64,000 nucleotides of DNA, taken from NCBI RefSeq assembly GCF_006538325.1, contig NZ_BJKK01000009.1:62001-126000 (forward strand). Reading direction: 5' to 3'. Source of the DNA: Alteromonas sp. KUL42. GTDB taxonomy: Bacteria; Pseudomonadota; Gammaproteobacteria; Enterobacterales; Alteromonadaceae. Positions 35,344 through 44,661 of the stretch are shown one piece after another; position 1 is the first letter of the stretch; each line of letters starts with the position of its first letter. Below the pieces are notes generated by a model. That model did not search any database, had not been told where the DNA came from, and saw nothing but the letters and a program-made list of their open reading frames with translations. Position numbers and translations under genes: made by a program.

Positions 35344-38202
35344 TTATTGTTCAATCGTCACTGAATGTTGCCCTGCTCCATATATACGGCTTGGTTTACC
35401 CTGCAATGAAACCTTGGCTGAGGAATTGTTCGGCACCTCGAACTGCCAATGGATAGTATTTCCATGGCGCTGCCAATTGCTCACTATTTTCCCATAGCCT
35501 GTCTTATAACTTGCTTCAACCCATTCTAGGTCTTTGGGGAACACAGGCGACAACTCAAAATGTTGATAACCTGGATTGTCGCCGAGAGGTCGAATACCGC
35601 CTAAACCCTCGTAAAACCAACCGTCATACCCACTGTGAAAAGGGTGGTTTAATGAGCGGCCCGGCGGGTTTCTACCTTCAGGGTCTTTAGTTGGATCCCA
35701 TACGCCTTTACGCTCCCATAGGGTTGTTGCTTTTAGATTATCGAATTGCCACTGGTAACCTGGATAGCCCTGAGCCGTAAATATACCAAAAGCAGTATCG
35801 CCGTAACCGTAATCACTCAGTGCGCGATATACATAAGTTTGACCCAATGCGCCAATAGAGCCGTGACCATTCCAGTTTTCCACAACATCTTTATTCAGTG
35901 CTTCGGCAACAGAAGACCTTAAGTGTATAGGGGTAATACCGAATCTAAGTGCCATGGCGTCAGCGGTTTGGCTCCCATAATGCCCGGTTTCTGGGTTATA
36001 AAATTCTTTGTGATATTGCGAGGCAATCCTTTCGAATAAAGCACTATAGTGTTTAGCTTTTTCCGGCTTATTCAGAAGCGTAGACATTTTAGCCATTAGG
36101 TCGGCGCCATGTGCTAAAAAGCCAGATGTCGTCATCGTTGGTAGAGTATATTCAGGATTACAGCGTTTGCGCGTCATCCCGGGTACTCGAACTGGATCAC
36201 ACCAGTCACCATAGCCATCGCGCAGAAGGTTATCGGTTAGTTGTGTCTCTGCAGCGTCCATGTATTCCACCATACTCTCGTACTGTTCGGCGATTACTTG
36301 GATATCTCCATGATGGCGATAATGCTCCCAAGCAATAATAACTTCAGCTACAGCCCAGTCGTACTTTTCGCCATGTGAACGTTTGCCAGGTACGACTGCC
36401 GGTGCGATGTGACTCGATGTCTCGAAGTCACCTAAATATTTTTCCCAGAGGTTTTGCATGTCATAATTGTAGTTACCAGTAATCAGCGCTGCATGTGCAT
36501 CACCTGTCCACCCAGCTCGCTCTCTTATTGGGCAATCCATCGGTAGCGCCATTAAATTTCCTTCGTAACTCCAAAGCGCCATGTCATGAATTTTGTTTAG
36601 TAAGTTACTAGAGCTTTTAAATTGCCCAGCAATTTCAACGTCGCTTCGAACTAGATGTCCGTGTACGGCATTTAATTCTGGCTCAAAGTCTATGCCAGTT
36701 AGTTCTAGATAACGAAAACCATGCCATGTGAAAATCGGACTCCAAAATTGCGCGTCTTCTCCAGAAGCTATATAGGTATCAACCTGTTTTAGAAGTGGTG
36801 CACCTCCCCCAGACTTTTGGCTTAAATTACCGTCTATGTCAGCCCATTCTCCGTAGCGCATATGGACAGCTTGCCCTGGTTTTAAATTTAGAGCTTCTAG
36901 GTTTAATGTGGGTATACCAGTGAAGTTTTGTCCGAAGTCGAAAACCCATACATTCTTTTGCGGTTGATAAAGCTTAATAGGTTCTAATTTTTTTATTGCT
37001 CTTATTGGCGGCAGAAGCTGTGGTTCCAATGATTCAGTAGGCCATTCTTCCAAGGCTTCAACCGGTTGCCAGTTAACTAGATTATTTGCAGATGTATTTA
37101 CGTTCCATTCTTCAACAGCTTCATTGGCGTCGTAAAGCTCTCCAGAAAAAAGCCCTTCTTTTAAAATAGGTGAAGGGTGTGATATCCAGTTTTCATTTGA
37201 CGCTACAATTTGACTGCTTCCATCTTCATAAATAAGTTCTAATTGGGCTATGAATTTCGGCTGTCCATAGGATAAGGTTTTCTGGTTTCTCTTATCCTTA
37301 GCTGCGTCAGGGTTAGACCATTTGCTAAAGGCAATGTTTTCGTCATACCAGCCGCTTCCAAGATGGACGGCGATAGTATTCTGACCGTTAAGAAGTAAAT
37401 CGCGGACTTCATCAGTGTTATATAAAATACGCTTATCAAAATCAGTTTGACCCGGGTCAGCAAGTCGATCATCAACCTTCTGTCCGTTTAAGAATATTTC
37501 GTAGTACCCACCAGCTGTGCTGTGAAGTTTTGCTCCCGCGATTTTTTTGCCAGTTTCTGTTGTAAATGAGTGACGAAATAAGCTGGCAGTAGGCTGCTGT
37601 TTTAATTGTTCAACAACGCCTAGTTGTTTGTTAAAAGCGCTCTCTGTTAGTTTTTCTGTGATATTTGGATGAACATTGGCTGCATATTTAATCCAATCCA
37701 TTCGATTTTTTGTTACTTGTGCGATATCACGCTTTTTGACTTGCAACCACTTTGCACGCCAGTCGGATTTGTTAAGTAAGCCCATTTCCCAAGTTGAGGG
37801 AGTGCTCCATTCGCCAGGCTGTTCGGCGCCCTTTGACCAAACTCGAACTCTCCAAACGGCTTTACTGTTTGCCTCTAGCGCCGTGCCTTGATAGGGAACG
37901 TTAACAGAAATACTAGATATGACTTTCTCGCTGTCCCAAAGATCGGGTAAACCAGAAATTAATTTGTCCCGACTAGTAGCGACTTGTATTTGGAAAGCCT
38001 CTTGTGCTTTAACATTTGCATGCCAAGATAACCTTGGAGTTTCGGTGTGAACGTTAAGCGGATGGATATTATCTTCAACCAGTAAGTTACTAGGTTTTGG
38101 CTGTTCATTGTACTGTACTTTGCTGGAACTCGATTCAGGTTCAGGAAGGGTACAAGCAACTAATATAAGTAATGAAGCGACAAAGGTAAGGTGTCTTAAC
38201 AT
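35344..38202 (-). CDS. GH78 alpha-L-rhamnosidase lipoprotein
   Basis: A 952-residue enzyme with lipobox L-V-A-C near residue 17. N-terminal fibronectin-like and jelly-roll domains (V-D-D-R-L-A-D-P-G-Q-T-D-F-D-K-R-I-L-Y) precede an (alpha/alpha)6 catalytic barrel. The conserved acids are in D-C-P-I-R-E-R-A-G-W-T-G-D (Asp556, Glu561, Asp568), and the general base is the Glu of T-T-L-W-E-R-K. A beta-sandwich closes the protein. It would remove terminal alpha-L-rhamnose from ulvan-type oligosaccharides. It is an intact counterpart of the frameshifted GH78 at 10324 but not a close copy. The terminator and the upstream gap suggest a single-gene transcript. Confidence 0.93.
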   Translation of the reverse strand: MLRHLTFVASLLILVACTLPEPESSSSKVQYNEQPKPSNLLVEDNIHPLNVHTETPRLSWHANVKAQEAFQIQVATSRDKLISGLPDLWDSEKVISSISVNVPYQGTALEANSKAVWRVRVWSKGAEQPGEWSTPSTWEMGLLNKSDWRAKWLQVKKRDIAQVTKNRMDWIKYAANVHPNITEKLTESAFNKQLGVVEQLKQQPTASLFRHSFTTETGKKIAGAKLHSTAGGYYEIFLNGQKVDDRLADPGQTDFDKRILYNTDEVRDLLLNGQNTIAVHLGSGWYDENIAFSKWSNPDAAKDKRNQKTLSYGQPKFIAQLELIYEDGSSQIVASNENWISHPSPILKEGLFSGELYDANEAVEEWNVNTSANNLVNWQPVEALEEWPTESLEPQLLPPIRAIKKLEPIKLYQPQKNVWVFDFGQNFTGIPTLNLEALNLKPGQAVHMRYGEWADIDGNLSQKSGGGAPLLKQVDTYIASGEDAQFWSPIFTWHGFRYLELTGIDFEPELNAVHGHLVRSDVEIAGQFKSSSNLLNKIHDMALWSYEGNLMALPMDCPIRERAGWTGDAHAALITGNYNYDMQNLWEKYLGDFETSSHIAPAVVPGKRSHGEKYDWAVAEVIIAWEHYRHHGDIQVIAEQYESMVEYMDAAETQLTDNLLRDGYGDWCDPVRVPGMTRKRCNPEYTLPTMTTSGFLAHGADLMAKMSTLLNKPEKAKHYSALFERIASQYHKEFYNPETGHYGSQTADAMALRFGITPIHLRSSVAEALNKDVVENWNGHGSIGALGQTYVYRALSDYGYGDTAFGIFTAQGYPGYQWQFDNLKATTLWERKGVWDPTKDPEGRNPPGRSLNHPFHSGYDGWFYEGLGGIRPLGDNPGYQHFELSPVFPKDLEWVEASYKTGYGKIVSNWQRHGNTIHWQFEVPNNSSAKVSLQGKPSRIYGAGQHSVTIEQ

Positions 38203-38488
38203 GTAATTTTGCTCTTCTCATAGCGAGTTAAAGGTTCATGATGAATAGGCAATCTTCTAGAAGATTGATACCCAAGATTTGTAGTTATTTTTCAAAGTTA
38301 GTCTTCGCAAAAGAGCACTTTCAATATGTAAGGGCTTTGACGTAACTAACTACTTGAGAGCTGCTACCAAAATTCTCTTACGGTGTCACAAGTTTTACTT
38401 AGAAAGAGTAGTAACGAGGTGCCAGCAAGCATTCACAGAAGCACCTATTTAACTAAGTTGCAGAAGCCTAATTCTTTAGGACAGGTAA

Positions 38489-39907
38489 CTAGCCCTGCAT
38501 ATCTTCAAGTTCTACGCCTCTAGTCTCATAGACATATCGTATGACAAAGATAATCGACAGCAGTGAGAAAAGCGCATAAAGGCCGTAAGCACCCGCGAGC
38601 CCTATACCGGCAAGCAACATCGGGAACGACCAAGTTATTAAGAAGTTTGTTGACCACTGGACTAATCCACTCACAGCAAGACCTGAACCTCTTATCTGAT
38701 TTGGAAACATTTCCCCTAACATCACCCACATCACAGGACCCCATGAGAAGTTGAAGCAGAAAACGTAAAGGTTTGCTGCAATTAAGGCTATTGGCCCCCA
38801 TTCGTTCAGAGATAATTTGCCATCAGCAGATTGCTCAGCATTAAAAAAGGCAATGGCTACTATGGCAAGCGTAACTGTCATACCAATAGACCCCCACTTT
38901 AATAACGGTTTACGCCCTACTTTGTCGATCACAGTGAGGGCGACAATACATGCCGCTATGCTTATAGCCCCACTTATAACGTTTATTAGTAATGCGTCAG
39001 ACTCAGAAAAGCCTACTGCTTGCCATAGTACAGCGCCATAGTAAAAAACGACGTTTATACCCACGAGCTGCTGTAGCGCAGCTAAGCCAATGCCAATCCA
39101 TACTATAGATTTCAGCTTCCCTGAGCTTTTATCAATTAAATCCTTTAACTGAGGCTTATGATCGTCAGATAATGATGCCTCTATTTCCATGAGTTTATTC
39201 TGAGCGTGAGAGCCGTAAAGCTTACTTAGTACCGACCTTGCCTCCTCAGTTTTCTGCTTGACTACCAAAAAACGTGGGCTCTCAGGAATGAAAAGAAGCA
39301 TTACGAAAAAAAGTGATGCTGGCACTATCTCCATCCAGAACATCCAGCGCCAAGCTTCAAAATCCAGCCAAAGCTTTTGAGTAGAGCCTGATGCGATGTC
39401 AGCAAGAAAATAATTACTAAGAAAAGCTGTGAAAAGCCCCCCTATAATCGCTATTTGCTGTATTGAGGCGAGCATACCTCTATATTTTGCTGGTGATACC
39501 TCTGCGATGTACGCGGGTGCCATTACGGAAGCGGCGCCTACAGCGAGACCTCCGATGATTCGATAAAGAACAAATTCAACACTGCTTGTTGCAACACCTG
39601 AACCCCACGCACTTATCAAAAAGAAAATCGCCGCGACGAGTAGTAGAGATTTTCGGCCGTAGTTATCAGCTAAGCGTCCAGCAAAAAAAGCGCCCACGGC
39701 ACAACCTAAAAGCATACTGGATACATTGAAACCAGTGCCTACACTTTGAGAATTAAAAGCGGTTTGCAGCCCATCAACGGTGCCATTTATTACGCCACTG
39801 TCGAATCCGAAAAGAAACCCTCCTATCGTCGCTACAATAGTTATGAAGAGAATAAACCCAGTGTTTGTCGTTTTACTGGAAATATCTTTGGTTAACGTTG
39901 TGTCCAT
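38489..39907 (-). CDS. Sugar/H+ symporter, MFS sugar-porter family (probably xylose)
   Basis: A 472-residue, 12-helix major-facilitator protein. The sugar-porter signatures are present: G-F-L-F-G-F-D-S-G-V-I-N-G in helix 1, G-R-L-A-D-N-Y-G-R-K between helices 2 and 3, P-E-S-P-R-F-L in the central loop, and Y-E-T-R-G-V-E-L-E-D-M at the C-terminus. It is similar in layout to XylE/AraE/GalP. It lies 29 bp after xylR on the same strand and opposite xylB-xylA, so D-xylose is the most likely substrate. It would sit in the inner membrane and use the proton gradient. Confidence 0.9.
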   Translation of the reverse strand: MDTTLTKDISSKTTNTGFILFITIVATIGGFLFGFDSGVINGTVDGLQTAFNSQSVGTGFNVSSMLLGCAVGAFFAGRLADNYGRKSLLLVAAIFFLISAWGSGVATSSVEFVLYRIIGGLAVGAASVMAPAYIAEVSPAKYRGMLASIQQIAIIGGLFTAFLSNYFLADIASGSTQKLWLDFEAWRWMFWMEIVPASLFFVMLLFIPESPRFLVVKQKTEEARSVLSKLYGSHAQNKLMEIEASLSDDHKPQLKDLIDKSSGKLKSIVWIGIGLAALQQLVGINVVFYYGAVLWQAVGFSESDALLINVISGAISIAACIVALTVIDKVGRKPLLKWGSIGMTVTLAIVAIAFFNAEQSADGKLSLNEWGPIALIAANLYVFCFNFSWGPVMWVMLGEMFPNQIRGSGLAVSGLVQWSTNFLITWSFPMLLAGIGLAGAYGLYALFSLLSIIFVIRYVYETRGVELEDMQG

Positions 39908-39936
39908 ATTGTTTTCTCTATTGTTATTTTCCTAAT

Positions 39937-41151
39937 CTAGGAGATGTTGATAACCGTGCTTTCTGATTCACTTTCTAAATAATCAGGTTGCGCTGCTTGG
40001 CGGTACTCAACAGGAGTTTGATCAAAGTGTTTACGAAAAAGCGCGTACATGTATTGAACAGAAGGATAGCCACAGCGCTTTGCTATTTCGCTACTGTGCG
40101 CGTCAGTTTCTTTTAACATTCTGCATGCTCTGTTTAATTTTTCGTTGTGTATTTCGGTGTGAATGCTATGGCCCCGCTCTTCTTTAAAACGGGCCTCTAA
40201 GTTAGACCTTGAAATGCCGACATGGTCCAGCACTTGGTCAACTTTTATACCCTTACAGGCATTCATTCTTATAAAATGCGACGCTTGCATTACAAGAGGG
40301 TCTTTAATGGCTTTAAACTCTGTTGACTGCCTTTCTGCTACGGTAACGGGAGGGACGAGTAACTGAGTGATTTTAGGTGCTTGCCCTTTCAATTGCTTGT
40401 GAAGTAGCTTCGCAGCCTGGAAGCCCATTTCGAGACAACCTTGTCTAACAGAGGACAAACTAACTCGGCTCAAAAATCGTGTGAGTTCATCGTCGTCGAT
40501 CCCAATAACCGCAAATCGCTCTGGAATGAGCAGGTCCAAATGGTCACATGCTTGAAGTAGATGCCTAGCACGAGAATCAGTGACGGCTACAATGCCAGTG
40601 GGTGCTGGTAAACTTTTGAGCCAATCGGTAAGTCTTTTTTGAGAATATTGCCAAGTTTCGGCTCTCACCGCATGACCACGATAAACATAACACTCGTATC
40701 CATATTGCCTAGTTAGAGAGAGCATTGCTTGTTCGCGTTCTTGTGCCCACCGCTGCTCTTGGCTGATTGGGCTACCGTAGAAAGCAAACCTTTCAATACC
40801 TTTTTGACGTAAGTGTTCAACTGCGGCTTCTACGAGCGCAAAGTTATCCGTTGCAACATATGGAACATTGGGGTATTTGCTTTTGTCTTGATAAGAGCCC
40901 CCTACGCCAACAACTGGTACAGATGTACTTGCCAAAGCGCGCTCTATTGCAGGGTTATCGAAGTCGGCAATTATGCCGTCACCGCGCCATTCATCTAAAT
41001 GCTCTAACCGAGTCAAGAAATCTTCTTCTAAATACAAATCCCAGTCTGCATCTGATGTTTGGAGGTACTGACCAATCCCCTCAATAATTTGTCTGTCGAA
41101 TATCTTACTCGCATTCAGAAGTAGCGTAATACTGTGCGCTTTTTCGAACAT
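39937..41151 (-). CDS. xylR: Xylose operon regulator, AraC family
   Basis: A 404-residue protein with the two-part XylR layout. Residues ~1-280 are a LacI-type periplasmic-binding-like ligand domain (V-P-V-V-G-V-G-G-S-Y, F-A-V-I-G-I-D-D-D-E-L-T-R). The last ~105 are an AraC double helix-turn-helix (V-D-Q-V-L-D-H-V-G-I-S-R-S-N-L-E and F-R-K-H-F-D-Q-T-P-V-E-Y-R). In E. coli this protein activates xyl genes on binding D-xylose. It diverges from xylB-xylA across 171 bp and is followed by the symporter gene, so it probably controls both directions. Confidence 0.92.
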   Translation of the reverse strand: MFEKAHSITLLLNASKIFDRQIIEGIGQYLQTSDADWDLYLEEDFLTRLEHLDEWRGDGIIADFDNPAIERALASTSVPVVGVGGSYQDKSKYPNVPYVATDNFALVEAAVEHLRQKGIERFAFYGSPISQEQRWAQEREQAMLSLTRQYGYECYVYRGHAVRAETWQYSQKRLTDWLKSLPAPTGIVAVTDSRARHLLQACDHLDLLIPERFAVIGIDDDELTRFLSRVSLSSVRQGCLEMGFQAAKLLHKQLKGQAPKITQLLVPPVTVAERQSTEFKAIKDPLVMQASHFIRMNACKGIKVDQVLDHVGISRSNLEARFKEERGHSIHTEIHNEKLNRACRMLKETDAHSSEIAKRCGYPSVQYMYALFRKHFDQTPVEYRQAAQPDYLESESESTVINIS

Positions 41152-41322
41152 GTTAGCTTCCTACGTATAAACAGATTACGTAACTTTTATTATGATTATT
41201 TGTTTATTGATACTAAACCAGGATGTCTTAATTAACAAAACGATTACAAAATTTCGTAATTGATATAAACGCTTTTAGTAATCAACATTCGTACATCAGC
41301 GCTTATTTTATGAGAAACGTCG
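41152..41322. promoter_or_regulatory. Divergent xylR / xylBA control region
   Basis: This 171-bp AT-rich region contains the promoters of xylR-symporter and xylB-xylA. Repeated elements of the type ATTACGTAA and TTTCGTAATTG occur around 41170-41260 and could form XylR half-sites. This is visual resemblance only. Confidence 0.5.
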
Positions 41323-42783
41323 ATGTATATAGGAATAGATTTAGGCACCTCTGGTGTGAAAACTGTGTTAACCAACGCAGCTGGAGCGGTTGTTCAGTCA
41401 GTGAGCCGTCCCCTTGGCATATCTATGCCGCATCCTCTTTGGTCGGAGCAGGATCCTAAAGACTGGTGGCAGGCCACCTGTGACTGTCTTGATGAGTTGA
41501 GTGATAAGAACAGTTTATCTACCGTCAAAGCAATCGGCTTGAGTGGTCAAATGCATGGTGCGACGCTGTTGGATAGTAATGGGAGCGTTTTAAGACCAGC
41601 TATATTGTGGAACGACGGCCGAAGTAGCGACGAGTGCGAAGAGATAACTCGCTTAGTGCCAGACTCGTCTATCCGTACCGGAAACCTCATAATGGCAGGC
41701 TTTACTGCCCCCAAAATTCTTTGGGTAAGAAAAAATGAGCCGGAAATCTTTTCTAAAATAGACAAGGTACTGCTTCCTAAAGACTTTTTGAGGTATCAGC
41801 TAACCGGCGAGTTTGGGTCAGATATGTCTGATGCTGCGGGAACTGTTTGGATGAACACCGAGTCTCGAAGTTGGGATGAAGAACTATTAAAAGCTTGCGG
41901 CTTGAGCGTCGACAACATGCCTTCTCTTTACGAGGGCAGCAGTATTACAGGGCGTTTAAAAGACTCACTACGGACACGCTGGGGAATGCAGGATGTCGCT
42001 ATTGCTGGTGGTGCCGGTGATAATGCGGCCGGTGCGATTGGGTGTGGAATTCATGAGCCTGGTCACGCAATGCTATCGCTTGGAACATCAGGTGTATATT
42101 TCGCGGTAACTGATCGATTCACCGTAAATACTGCTCAGGCTGTTCACAGTTTCTGCCATGCTATTCCTAATCGTTGGCATATGATGTCGGTTATGCTCAG
42201 CGCGGCGAGTTGCTTAGACTGGTATGCAAAGCAAAGTGGTTATGCTGATGTTGGGTCTATGATTGACGATGTACAGACAAATACAAGCCACCACGACACT
42301 CAAACACCTGTTTTCCTCCCTTATCTAACAGGCGAAAGAACACCTCATAATAACCCTTCAGCTAAGGCCGCATTTTTTGGCGTGTCGGCATCGACTGAGC
42401 GAGTTCATATGGCACGAGCTGTCATAGAAGGGGTTTCGATGGCGCTCGCAGACGGCATTGATGCGGTACATCAAAGTGGTGTCATTGCAAACTCAATAAG
42501 TCTTATAGGTGGAGGCGCTCGAAGTACTTTCTGGCGTCAGCTCCTTTGCGATATCAGCGGTTACGAACTTGAGTACAGAGAGGGCGGAGATATTGGTCCA
42601 GCTCTTGGGGCGGCTCGGCTGGCCCAACTTGCCGCCAACCCTAACGCCGACCTTTCAGAAGTATGCTTTAAGCCAAAGCTTGAAGCTACATATAGGCCGA
42701 ACAAACTTATACATGATAGCTACCTTAACAAACGACAAAAGTTTAGAGAATTGTACTACGCCGTCGAAACATTTTACTCGTAA
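41323..42783 (+). CDS. xylB: Xylulokinase
   Basis: A 486-residue FGGY-family kinase. The N-terminal phosphate-binding I-D-L-G-T-S-G-V-K-T is followed by S-G-Q-M-H-G-A, which is diagnostic for xylulokinases, then G-G-A-G-D-N-A-A-G-A-I-G and the C-terminal nucleotide-binding G-G-G-A-R-S-T-F-W-R-Q. It phosphorylates D-xylulose to D-xylulose 5-phosphate. It precedes xylA by 71 bp on the same strand and is transcribed away from xylR. Length matches the family. Confidence 0.95.
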   Translation: MYIGIDLGTSGVKTVLTNAAGAVVQSVSRPLGISMPHPLWSEQDPKDWWQATCDCLDELSDKNSLSTVKAIGLSGQMHGATLLDSNGSVLRPAILWNDGRSSDECEEITRLVPDSSIRTGNLIMAGFTAPKILWVRKNEPEIFSKIDKVLLPKDFLRYQLTGEFGSDMSDAAGTVWMNTESRSWDEELLKACGLSVDNMPSLYEGSSITGRLKDSLRTRWGMQDVAIAGGAGDNAAGAIGCGIHEPGHAMLSLGTSGVYFAVTDRFTVNTAQAVHSFCHAIPNRWHMMSVMLSAASCLDWYAKQSGYADVGSMIDDVQTNTSHHDTQTPVFLPYLTGERTPHNNPSAKAAFFGVSASTERVHMARAVIEGVSMALADGIDAVHQSGVIANSISLIGGGARSTFWRQLLCDISGYELEYREGGDIGPALGAARLAQLAANPNADLSEVCFKPKLEATYRPNKLIHDSYLNKRQKFRELYYAVETFYS

Positions 42784-42854
42784 TGTTGGGTTAGAGTTAA
42801 AAACTTTAAGTGACTGTTACGCATCAATATAGTGCGGACTACAAAGGAAATACT

Positions 42855-44174
42855 ATGAGCAATTATTTTGAAAGCATTCCTTCTATACAATATGAAGGGC
42901 CAGATTCAACGAACCCACTTTCATTCAAGCACTACAACCCTAAAGAGGTGCTCGGTGGTAAAACAATGGAAGAGCACCTTCGCTTTGCTGTGTGCTACTG
43001 GCATAACTTCTGTTGGGATGGCGCAGATGTATTTGGAGGCGGCACGTTTAATAGACCTTGGCTTGCAGCGGGTGATCCCATGGAGAGAGCCAAACAAAAA
43101 GCCGATGTAGCGTTTTCATTTTTCGAAAAGTTGGGTGCGCCATTTTATTGTTTTCACGATATTGACATAGCACCAGAAGGCGATTCTATACAAGATTACA
43201 TTCGCAATTTTGGGGAGATGACAGATGTCTTAGCCCGTAAGCAAGAAGAAACCGGTATGAAACTTTTGTGGGGAACCGCTAATGTATTTAGCCATCCTCG
43301 CTATATGTCTGGCGCGGCAACTAACCCAAATCCAGAAATTTTCACTCGGGCTGCTACTCAAGTTTATCATGCGATGAATGCGACCAAAGCCCTCGGCGGT
43401 GCAAACTACGTCTTGTGGGGTGGTCGTGAAGGTTATGAAACGCTTTTAAACACGGACTTGAAGCGCGAGCGTCAACAATTTGGTCGCTTTATGAATATGG
43501 TTGTTGAGCATAAGCACAAAATTGGTTTTGATGGATTATTGTTGATTGAGCCAAAGCCTCAAGAACCCACAAAGCATCAATATGATTATGATACAGCAAC
43601 GGTTTATGGCTTCTTGAAGGAGTTTGGTTTAGAGAAAGAATTTGCTGTAAACATCGAAGCTAACCACGCGACTTTGTCTGGCCACTCATTCCATCATGAA
43701 GTGGCTACTGCGTTTGCGCTTGATATTTTCGGTTCAATTGATGCGAACCGCGGTGACCCGCAGCTTGGTTGGGATACCGATCAGTTTCCTAATTCAGTAG
43801 AAGAAATGACACTTATTTGTTACGAAATTCTGAAGAACGGCGGTTACACCTCGGGCGGATTTAACTTTGATACAAAATTAAGACGTCAAAGCCTCGATGC
43901 TGAAGATCTTTTCTTAGGCCATATTGGTGGTATGGACACCTGTGCGCTTGGTTTGAAGAAAGCTTACGAATTGATATCTAACGGTGTGTTAGATAGTAAA
44001 GTTAAGAGCCGCTATGCAGAATGGAACTCAGTATTCGGACGAGAAATTCTAGATGGAAATATGTCGCTAGAGTCCTTAGCTGAACTCGCGAAAGTTAAAT
44101 CTTTCGATCCTAAACCAGTGTCAGGCAAGCAAGAAGGGCTAGAAAACATAGTAAATCAGGTTATCTACAAATAA
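42855..44174 (+). CDS. xylA: Xylose isomerase
   Basis: A 439-residue TIM-barrel enzyme converting D-xylose to D-xylulose. The catalytic histidine lies in [12 protein letters not shown]. The metal site is covered by [29 protein letters not shown] and D-A-N-R-G-D. I start at ATG 42855, which follows AAAGGAAATACT; an upstream frame extension from 42810 lacks a good ribosome site. It completes the xylose pathway with xylB and the symporter, and xylose is a constituent of ulvan. Confidence 0.95.
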   Translation: MSNYFESIPSIQYEGPDSTNPLSFKHYNPKEVLGGKTMEEHLRFAVCYWHNFCWDGADVFGGGTFNRPWLAAGDPMERAKQKADVAFSFFEKLGAPFYCFHDIDIAPEGDSIQDYIRNFGEMTDVLARKQEETGMKLLWGTANVFSHPRYMSGAATNPNPEIFTRAATQVYHAMNATKALGGANYVLWGGREGYETLLNTDLKRERQQFGRFMNMVVEHKHKIGFDGLLLIEPKPQEPTKHQYDYDTATVYGFLKEFGLEKEFAVNIEANHATLSGHSFHHEVATAFALDIFGSIDANRGDPQLGWDTDQFPNSVEEMTLICYEILKNGGYTSGGFNFDTKLRRQSLDAEDLFLGHIGGMDTCALGLKKAYELISNGVLDSKVKSRYAEWNSVFGREILDGNMSLESLAELAKVKSFDPKPVSGKQEGLENIVNQVIYK

Positions 44175-44297
44175 TGTTGTAAACCCAGCTACAAGTTAAA
44201 GAGGGCAAACACTTCCAATTAGACTCACCAGAAACGCTTTTAAAGTAATAGGTTAAGCTTGTGAGCACTTTATCAAAGCTTGCTAAGTTTTTATAAA

Positions 44298-44373
44298 GCT
44301 TACATAGCAAAGTTGGTAGAGTAGCGGATTGAAAATCCGCGTGTCCCTGGTCCGATCCCGGGTCGAGGCACCA
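44298..44373 (+). pseudogene. Degenerate tRNA-Phe(GAA)-like sequence
   Basis: Exactly 76 bases including CCA. The anticodon arm (GCGGA / TCCGC) with loop TTGAAAA gives anticodon GAA, and the T arm (CCTGG / CCGGG) is good. However, the T loop reads TCCGATC instead of TTCGATC, the D stem (GCAA / GAGT) pairs at only two positions, and the acceptor stem fails at two of seven. It therefore looks like an eroded tRNA-Phe, not a working one. A terminator follows. Confidence 0.7.
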
Positions 44374-44379
44374 TCATTC

Positions 44380-44409
44380 AAGCCCTTGCAGATATGTGAG
44401 GGCTTTTTT
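44380..44409 (+). terminator. Terminator after tRNA-like sequence
   Basis: A 7-bp stem (AAGCCCT / AGGGCTT) with a 12-base loop runs into a six-T tract. It lies directly after the CCA of the degenerate tRNA, where a tRNA transcript would end. Confidence 0.8.
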
Positions 44410-44413
44410 GTTT

Positions 44414-44489
44414 TTACTGTTTGCTCGTAGGTAAACGCACCGGATACAAAATCCGCGTGTCCCTGGTTCGTTCCCGGGTCGAGGCACCA
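44414..44489 (+). pseudogene. Second degenerate tRNA-like copy
   Basis: The 3' half nearly repeats that of the copy at 44298: AATCCGCGTGTCCCTGG, T loop TTCGTTC, then CCGGG, TCGAGGC, ACCA and the same CATCATT flank. Placed in the same 76-base frame, its anticodon loop reads TACAAAA (anticodon CAA). The 5' half shows no D arm or matching acceptor. It is a partial duplicate of a tRNA gene. Confidence 0.65.
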
Positions 44490-44582
44490 TCATTTGAACC
44501 TGATACTTTATTGAAAAATATCAGATTTTTCTATTTCTGGGCCTTGTCTTTTTTAGTCACCAGACCATTGATTGTCACAAAG

Positions 44583-44602
44583 TGTGACGATTTTTCGTCA
44601 CA
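44583..44602. repeat. Perfect 8-bp hairpin
   Basis: TGTGACGA, a TTTT loop, and TCGTCACA. An overlapping alternative pairing (GTCAC / GTGAC) starts at 44574. It is located 60 bp beyond the stop of the minus-strand S41-like gene without a good T-tract on that strand. It could be a weak terminator or a protein-binding site. Confidence 0.5.
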
Positions 44603-44661
44603 ACCTATTCAAAAAATTTATATAATTTAAAAACTTAGATAGCATTTATTTGAAAAATATG

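Noticed and set aside
44298..44373. Functional tRNA-Phe
   Set aside because: The length and anticodon arm fit, but the D stem and acceptor stem do not pair and the T loop has a changed invariant base.
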